Below the pieces are notes generated by a model. It was not told the origin of the DNA. It saw only the letters and a list, made by a program, of their open reading frames with translations, and made no database searches. Made by a program: the position numbers and the translations under genes. From the NCBI RefSeq assembly GCF_003184185.1, contig NZ_QHJG01000058.1, forward strand, positions 3,802 to 15,563: a DNA stretch of 11,762 nucleotides, in the 5' to 3' direction. This document shows positions 6,783-11,762 of this stretch, piece after piece. Position 1 is the stretch's first letter. Every line of letters begins with the position of its first letter. Source of the DNA: Legionella qingyii (GTDB taxonomy: Bacteria > Pseudomonadota > Gammaproteobacteria > Legionellales > Legionellaceae).

Positions 6783-9268
6783 AATACGTTGGAATCGATC
6801 TTGGCACAACAAACAGTGCAATTTGTTCTTATGATGGGGCGTCAGTTCACCTCTATAAGAGTCCAGATCAAAATGATGTTACCCCGTCAGCTATCTTTAT
6901 CGATAAGAGAGGCAACAAATACTTAGGGAAAAGAGCATACGATAGTGCTGCTAAAAATCCAGATAATGCTGCTACAAAATTCAAGCGAATGATTGGTACA
7001 AGCACTCCTGTCAAACTGGATGCTGTGGGTCTAGTCATGACTCCAGAAGAGTGTTCCGCCGAAATCCTTAAACTATGTTTTGGATATCTTCCTGAAGAAA
7101 TACGAAATAATGAAAGAACTGGTACTGTAATTACTGTACCAGCAGCGTTTAATCAAATGCAAAAAGATGCGACATTGGCTGCAGCTGAAATGGCCGGTTT
7201 AGGCAAAATTACTTTAATGCAGGAGCCTGTGGCAGCAGTGATGAGTGTTATGAAGCAAAGAAGAAGTGATGGAGTTTTTCTTGTTTTTGACTTAGGAGGA
7301 GGGACTCTCGATATTGCTATTGCAGAAAGCATCAGTGGACGAGTAAGCCTATTAGCCCATGGCGGTATTGCGATGTGTGGTGGAACAGACTTTGATCGCT
7401 CAATTTTGGACAATGTTGTTAAGCCCTGGCTTTTTTCCCAATTTAATCTACCAGAAGATTTAAGTTCAAATATCAAGTACAAATCATTACTAAGAATGTG
7501 CCTGTGGGCTGCAGAAAGAGCAAAAATAGAACTATCAACTAAAGAGGAATCTGTCATCAGTCTTGCTGAATCAGATATTAGTATTAGTGATGAATCTGGT
7601 GAGGAAATATACATTGATATACCTTTCACAAGAAGACTCCTTGATGAATTAATCTTAGGTAAAGTAGAAGAAGCTATCCAGGCTGCTAGAGAAACACTTG
7701 CTAAGAGTGGACTAAATTCACATGATGTTGAACGTATTGTATTTGTAGGTGGACCAACTCAATATAAGCCCCTCCGCGATAAAGTATCGTTTGAATTAGG
7801 TATTGCACCATCTATAGATGTTAATCCCATGACGGCGGTAGCAGAAGGTGCAGCAATATTCGCCGAATCGATTGATTGGGCTTCTGAAAAGCGTGGTCGG
7901 AAAAGTGCTCGAGGTACAATAGGCACAGGGAATCTGGATCTTTCATTTAACTTTATAGCAAGAACACCAGATACCAAAGCCAAGATCATCGCGAAGGTAA
8001 CCGGTCCTGTTATCTCTGGAGCCGAGTTTCAAATTGACAGTCTCGATACGGGATGGTCATCTGGCCGAGTAGGGTTGAAAGATGGAGCGAGTGTTGAACT
8101 TCATCTATCGAAACCAGCTGAAAATACATTTAAAATATTTGTGTTTGACTCAAACGGTGGACCTATTAGTCTGGTTGAAGACAAAATTGTCATTTTACGT
8201 ACAGCTGCAAGCATTGATGCTATTCCTGCCTCGCATTCTATTGGTGTAGAGGTATGTGAGAAAATTGGAGGTCGTCTAATACTGGATTATTTAGTTCGTG
8301 AAGGGGAGCAATTACCCAAAAAAGGAAAGAAAATTTTCAAAGCTGCAGAATCATTAAAGGCTGGTAGCCCTTCCACTTTAAAATTCAAACTTTGGGAAGG
8401 TGAGATATCTGACCCAATTGGCGATAACCGCTTTATCGGTATGTTTGAGATTAAAGGTGTTGATTTCGATGATGGAATTATTTCAGTAGGTGCTGAGTTA
8501 GTTTGCGAATATGAAGTACTAGATTCAGGGAATATTATTATTGAGGTCACGGTGCCATCCATTGGAAGTTCATTCCATAGCGGGCGTAATTTTTACTCTC
8601 GTCAAGATGGGCAAATTGACTATACCAAAGCATCAAAGTTAGTCCAAGACCAATCAGAGAAAATGATACAGCGTCTTAATGAAATGACATCAAAGATCAA
8701 TGATGATCGACTAAATCAAGCACGAGACACACTGGATCAAACATGCGGATTAAATCCTAATGAGAGTGACCCTGAAACAGTTAAACAGGCTATGGATAAT
8801 ATTCAAGAAATTAGGCGACGTCTAGCCATAATTCGCAAAGAGCATTTAAAAGAAATTCGTCAGATAGAGTTAGACAAAGTTGTTCATTTTTTTGAGCAGT
8901 TAGTTAGACAGCATGCTCGATCATCAGAGGATTCTTCTTTTGAAAATCTTAGTAAAACAGCTCAACGCGCAATTGATAATAATAGCAGTGATTTTGAAGC
9001 ACATCTTTCTGAACTTCGTAATAGAAACTTTATGATTCTATGGCGACAAGATTGGTTTATCATTGACCGTTTTAACTGGTTAAAAGAAGACTCTTATCTA
9101 TTCCCTGATGTTCATGAGCATACTCAATTAATTGAAGCAGGGATTGAGGCTCTTACGGGTAATGATATGGAAAAACTGCGAAAAATTGTTGCCAATCTTG
9201 ATTCTGCTCGTATAGGTTCTGTTAATGAAGACGAGATGATAGCTGGCTCAAATATTGTCCGGGGGTAA
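6779..9268 (+). CDS. Divergent Hsp70 (DnaK-like) chaperone with inserted beta domain
   Basis: 829 residues against about 640 in DnaK. The ATPase domain (1-366) is intact: GIDLGTTNS 5-13 (D7, T11), FKRMIG with K69 in the place of DnaK K70, EP 149-150, the second phosphate loop DLGGGTLD 171-178 with T176, VGGPTQ 323-328, and DVNPMTAVAEGAA 347-359. It should therefore bind and hydrolyse ATP. About 373-475 is an extra beta-rich segment. Only after it, near 478-490 (SIDAIPASHSIGVE), does the sequence resemble the DnaK linker and start of the substrate-binding domain (to about 600). Residues 612-829 form a long helical tail with an aromatic patch (RNFMILWRQDWFIIDRFNW); no EEVD-like end is present. 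The start overlaps the upstream stop, with AAAGGTGA (6767-6774) as ribosome site. This is clearly not the housekeeping dnaK: no dnaJ follows, and the context is an accessory operon. Confidence 0.92.
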   Translation: MKYVGIDLGTTNSAICSYDGASVHLYKSPDQNDVTPSAIFIDKRGNKYLGKRAYDSAAKNPDNAATKFKRMIGTSTPVKLDAVGLVMTPEECSAEILKLCFGYLPEEIRNNERTGTVITVPAAFNQMQKDATLAAAEMAGLGKITLMQEPVAAVMSVMKQRRSDGVFLVFDLGGGTLDIAIAESISGRVSLLAHGGIAMCGGTDFDRSILDNVVKPWLFSQFNLPEDLSSNIKYKSLLRMCLWAAERAKIELSTKEESVISLAESDISISDESGEEIYIDIPFTRRLLDELILGKVEEAIQAARETLAKSGLNSHDVERIVFVGGPTQYKPLRDKVSFELGIAPSIDVNPMTAVAEGAAIFAESIDWASEKRGRKSARGTIGTGNLDLSFNFIARTPDTKAKIIAKVTGPVISGAEFQIDSLDTGWSSGRVGLKDGASVELHLSKPAENTFKIFVFDSNGGPISLVEDKIVILRTAASIDAIPASHSIGVEVCEKIGGRLILDYLVREGEQLPKKGKKIFKAAESLKAGSPSTLKFKLWEGEISDPIGDNRFIGMFEIKGVDFDDGIISVGAELVCEYEVLDSGNIIIEVTVPSIGSSFHSGRNFYSRQDGQIDYTKASKLVQDQSEKMIQRLNEMTSKINDDRLNQARDTLDQTCGLNPNESDPETVKQAMDNIQEIRRRLAIIRKEHLKEIRQIELDKVVHFFEQLVRQHARSSEDSSFENLSKTAQRAIDNNSSDFEAHLSELRNRNFMILWRQDWFIIDRFNWLKEDSYLFPDVHEHTQLIEAGIEALTGNDMEKLRKIVANLDSARIGSVNEDEMIAGSNIVRG

Positions 9269-9270
9269 CT

Positions 9271-10632
9271 ATGGCAATAAATGCTTGGCTACCCATTGGC
9301 TACAAGCTTCCTGATGGAGCAATAGCCAGAATTGCTATTTTTGAAGGTATAGATTGGCAGATTATTGAAGTCCTGAGTGGTGGTAGAGCATTGATTGCTC
9401 ATGACAAACTTACACAACAGTGGATTAGTTCTGGACTTATTGATCATGATTCATTAACTGCTTTTTATTTTGGGAATCAACGCTTCTGGTCGATTTCCTG
9501 TAGTGCAAGTCAGAATTTGTGTCCTGTATCAAAGATTAGGCCTCCAAATACGAAGAATGTGGCACTTATATTTGCACAAGCATTTAAAGCGACTAGAGAA
9601 ATCACTAGTGGGTTATCACTTCAAGATGCTCTATATATTGAAACTTTAAACCGACTATTACCTACCTATAGTACTGGCCCAAATACTGACGATGATTTTA
9701 TTCTTGGTTATTGGCTAACTGGTGGCGTTAACATTTCCGTGAGATCTTTTAGGCAATTATGTACCCTAAGTGCCTTCAGTGCCGCTGATCTTAAAGATAT
9801 TGTTGAAACTGCTGGACTCCACTTGGACAATAATGATCTTGTTCTTTTAAAAGGGATTGAAGCATCCATACAAAATGAGAAAGCACAACAATTCGAATTG
9901 CCAGGTCGTCCAGATTTAGAGAGATTTATTAACGAACATATCATTCATATCATTCAAAACCGAGAACGTTATAAGCAGCTTGGAATTGGATTTCCATCGG
10001 CAGTCATATTGCATGGACCACCTGGATGTGGGAAGACGTTTGCGGTAGAGCAGTTAATTGATTATCTTGGATGGCCAAGTTTTCATATTAACGCATCCAG
10101 TATAGCCAGCCCATATATTCATGAGACTAGCAAAAAGGTAGCAGAGATTTTTGATATGGCTCTCAAATATGCACCTTCAGTATTGGTTATTGATGAGATG
10201 GAAGCTTTCTTATCAAACCGAGAACTAGGATCGGGTCACCATCATGTAGAAGAGGTTGCAGAATTTCTGAGACGTATACCAGAGGCTACAACGAATGATG
10301 TTTTGATTGTCGCAATGACTAACCGTGTGGATATGATTGATCCAGCAATACTCCGACGAGGTCGGTTCGATCATATCATCAAGGTAGACTACGCTAATGA
10401 GATAGAGGTTTTAGCCCTATTAGAAAAACTTTTAGCACCACTTCCAAAAGAAGAAGATATAGATCTAATACCTATTTCAAAAGAGCTTGCGGACAGGCCT
10501 TTGTCGGATGTTGTTTTTGTAGTTCGAGAAGGGGCCCGTTTAACAGCACGGTCAGGAAAAGACAGACTTAGTCAAGAAAATTTGCTATCCGCACTGCATT
10601 CATCGCCTGCACGAGTAGAGGAAATATATTGA
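9271..10632 (+). CDS. AAA+ ATPase (FtsH/Cdc48-like classical clade) with novel N-terminal domain
   Basis: 453 residues. The AAA+ module (about 212-445) is complete: Walker A GPPGCGKT 249-256, Walker B VLVIDE 304-309, sensor-1 asparagine in AMTNRVD near N353, the arginine-finger box LRRGRFD 361-367, and a sensor-2-like GAR at 421-423. These classical-clade features suggest a hexameric protein remodeller. No protease motif (for example HExxH) is present, so substrate is likely unfolded or disassembled rather than cleaved in cis. Residues 1-205 are unfamiliar: about 1-85 look beta-rich (IARIAIFEGIDWQIIEVLSGGRALIA), and about 95-205 look helical, possibly an adaptor that receives Hsp70 clients or the membrane partner. 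The gap to the Hsp70 stop is two bases; GGGGG (9261-9265) may help ribosome binding. The catalytic call is firm; role and substrate are unknown. Confidence 0.92.
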   Translation: MAINAWLPIGYKLPDGAIARIAIFEGIDWQIIEVLSGGRALIAHDKLTQQWISSGLIDHDSLTAFYFGNQRFWSISCSASQNLCPVSKIRPPNTKNVALIFAQAFKATREITSGLSLQDALYIETLNRLLPTYSTGPNTDDDFILGYWLTGGVNISVRSFRQLCTLSAFSAADLKDIVETAGLHLDNNDLVLLKGIEASIQNEKAQQFELPGRPDLERFINEHIIHIIQNRERYKQLGIGFPSAVILHGPPGCGKTFAVEQLIDYLGWPSFHINASSIASPYIHETSKKVAEIFDMALKYAPSVLVIDEMEAFLSNRELGSGHHHVEEVAEFLRRIPEATTNDVLIVAMTNRVDMIDPAILRRGRFDHIIKVDYANEIEVLALLEKLLAPLPKEEDIDLIPISKELADRPLSDVVFVVREGARLTARSGKDRLSQENLLSALHSSPARVEEIY

Positions 10633-11762
10633 CTACAGAAGAATCTAAAAAAGAGCAACTAGATTTCGGTTTTGCTGGATTATCCTCGATGGTATCTGAT
10701 ATTGGCACGATCGTCAAAGAAGCACAAGCCAAGAAATTATCACATGATACTATTTCAGCAGAAAACCATCCAGAAACTAATTTAATAAAGGATACTGAAC
10801 CAAGTTCGGAGCCAATTCAGAAAGCCTCGACCACTTCTTGGATGCTTGGGGTTAAGAGAATAATAATTGGATGTCTTGCTGTAACGTTTTTTTATTGGTG
10901 TTGGCTGTCATCGGCAGGAGAGGCGATAACAAATGCCAAATCACAAAATACTAACCCTGCTTTAACTAGACCTTTAATATCACCACAAACTTCGTCACAA
11001 CAGATTTCTGAGAGGCCACCAATTTCTAATCGACCCTCTGAAGAAAAACCAAAAATAGGAATAAAAAATATACTTGAAATTGCTCAGATTCGTTGGTGCT
11101 TGGCTGAAAAGATTCGCATTGAAACAGCTAGAAAAATAGTTAATGGTTATATTGCATCTGATGTAAATCGCTTTAATAAGATGGTTGGGAACTATAATCG
11201 TCGCTGTGGAAATTTTCGATATAGGCCAAGTAACTTTGAAAGTGCAAAATCTTATATTAAAAATTATCGTGCTGTACTTGAGTCCGAAGGGGCTGCTCTT
11301 TTTTCAAGAAGCACTATTAGTGTTAATTCCTCTGATAATCATGCTCTTCCAGATAAAACTTTACAAGAAATTCAGAAAAAACTAAATCAACTTGGTTATG
11401 ATTCAGGCTATCCAGATGGTTTTCTGGGAGTTAAAACTAAACGAGCAATTTTAAAATTTCAGGGCGATATGAGAATTAATACTGATAAGTTAACTAATAA
11501 AACCTTACTTAAGCACTTGAGCTTAGCAAAACTGAAAAAAGAAAAACAACTTAAAATACAAAAAAATTTTATAACTAGTACTGAAAAAAGAAAGAATGTG
11601 GATGCTCATCATTCACTTAAATCTGAAATACCTCAACATGCGGAGCTAGATTATCTTGGTCATGGTTGGGTTTGCAGTAGAGGATATAAGCAAAACGGAA
11701 ATGAGTGTATCAAGGTCGTTATACCCCAAAATGCTGAACTAGATTATCTCGGCCATAGTTGG
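10629..11762 (+). CDS. Single-pass membrane protein with peptidoglycan-binding domain and W-C-C repeats (3'-partial)
   Basis: The frame is open from a TTG at 10629 to the window edge (378 codons). TTG is chosen because it overlaps the AAA+ stop (TTGA, 10629-10632) and has AGAGGA (10617-10622) six bases upstream; the next in-frame ATG is 20 codons on. Layout: cytoplasmic tail 1-75, one membrane helix about 77-97, Pro/Ser-rich linker 98-145, a cysteine-containing domain about 148-225 (RWCLAEKIRIE, DVNRFNKMV, NRRCGNFRYRP; C157 and C193 may pair), a peptidoglycan-binding type 1 domain about 240-298 (IQKKLNQLGYDSG, DGFLGVKTKRAILKFQ), a Lys-rich spacer, then 31-residue repeats (from 338) with WVC, RGYK and NEC. 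I recall similar 148-225 segments in uncharacterised proteobacterial proteins. Topology suggests the tail meets the cytoplasmic chaperones and the rest reaches the cell wall. Function is unknown. Confidence 0.85.
   Translation, partial: MTTEESKKEQLDFGFAGLSSMVSDIGTIVKEAQAKKLSHDTISAENHPETNLIKDTEPSSEPIQKASTTSWMLGVKRIIIGCLAVTFFYWCWLSSAGEAITNAKSQNTNPALTRPLISPQTSSQQISERPPISNRPSEEKPKIGIKNILEIAQIRWCLAEKIRIETARKIVNGYIASDVNRFNKMVGNYNRRCGNFRYRPSNFESAKSYIKNYRAVLESEGAALFSRSTISVNSSDNHALPDKTLQEIQKKLNQLGYDSGYPDGFLGVKTKRAILKFQGDMRINTDKLTNKTLLKHLSLAKLKKEKQLKIQKNFITSTEKRKNVDAHHSLKSEIPQHAELDYLGHGWVCSRGYKQNGNECIKVVIPQNAELDYLGHSW
11640..11762 (+). repeat. In-gene tandem repeat, 93-base (31-residue) unit, cut by window edge
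   Basis: AELDYLGHGW at residues 338-347 recurs as AELDYLGHSW at 369-378, with WVCSRGYK and GNEC between. Over the 30 aligned bases the units differ at five positions, four of them silent, so the peptide is being kept while the DNA has drifted. More copies probably follow beyond the window. The paired cysteines suggest small disulfide-bonded units outside the cytoplasm. Confidence 0.8.

Noticed and set aside
6779..9268. Housekeeping dnaK
   Set aside because: The length, the inserted domain, the aromatic tail, the absence of dnaJ, and the neighbouring AAA+ gene all differ from the housekeeping locus.
9271..10632. FtsH-type membrane protease
   Set aside because: The AAA+ module is similar, but there is no HExxH protease site and no membrane helix.
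11185..11385. Separate small + strand reading frame of 66 residues
   Set aside because: It is an out-of-frame shadow inside the TTG-started membrane-protein gene.

Overview
The window is AT-rich DNA that looks like part of a conjugative element (plasmid or ICE) from a gammaproteobacterium. A Legionella-like host is my best guess, from the base composition and the F-type TraD/TraI sequences. This assignment rests on recall, not on a search.

Left part (1-4750, + strand) is the end of a transfer operon. It holds the C-terminal two thirds of an F-type coupling protein (traD, cut by the window edge), a TrwC-sized MobF relaxase-helicase (traI) and a small ribbon-helix-helix protein. The three genes are tightly spaced. 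Bases 4751-5120 are non-coding. They hold six perfect TGRTGAA heptamers, arranged as a helically phased direct array plus a facing inverted pair. Further right is a GCGCA/TGCGC hairpin followed directly by GTAT, a layout that recalls MobF nic sites. I read this stretch as a candidate oriT or iteron region.

Middle part (5121-6407) has one leftward gene for a four-helix membrane protein with two CxxC pairs. Its own promoter lies inside a longer reading frame, which argues for the shorter start at 5972. A divergent rightward promoter (TTGACA-N17-TAGCAT) and a 23-bp near-perfect palindrome precede the next operon.

Right part (6408-11762, + strand) is one translationally coupled operon of at least four genes: a GrpE-like small protein, an unusual Hsp70 with an extra beta-rich domain between its ATPase and substrate-binding parts, an AAA+ ATPase with an unfamiliar N-terminal half, and a TTG-started single-pass membrane protein. 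The last carries a conserved cysteine-containing domain, a peptidoglycan-binding domain and W-C-C repeats, and it runs off the window. Junctions are ATGA, TAA-CT-ATG and TTGA. Inferred picture: a dedicated chaperone cycle (Hsp70 plus exchange factor) and an AAA+ remodeller work in the cytoplasm with an envelope-spanning partner. I do not recognise this set as a named system. If the oriT guess is right, the operon lies in the leading region, which enters a recipient first. That would fit a protective or host-takeover role, but this is inference.
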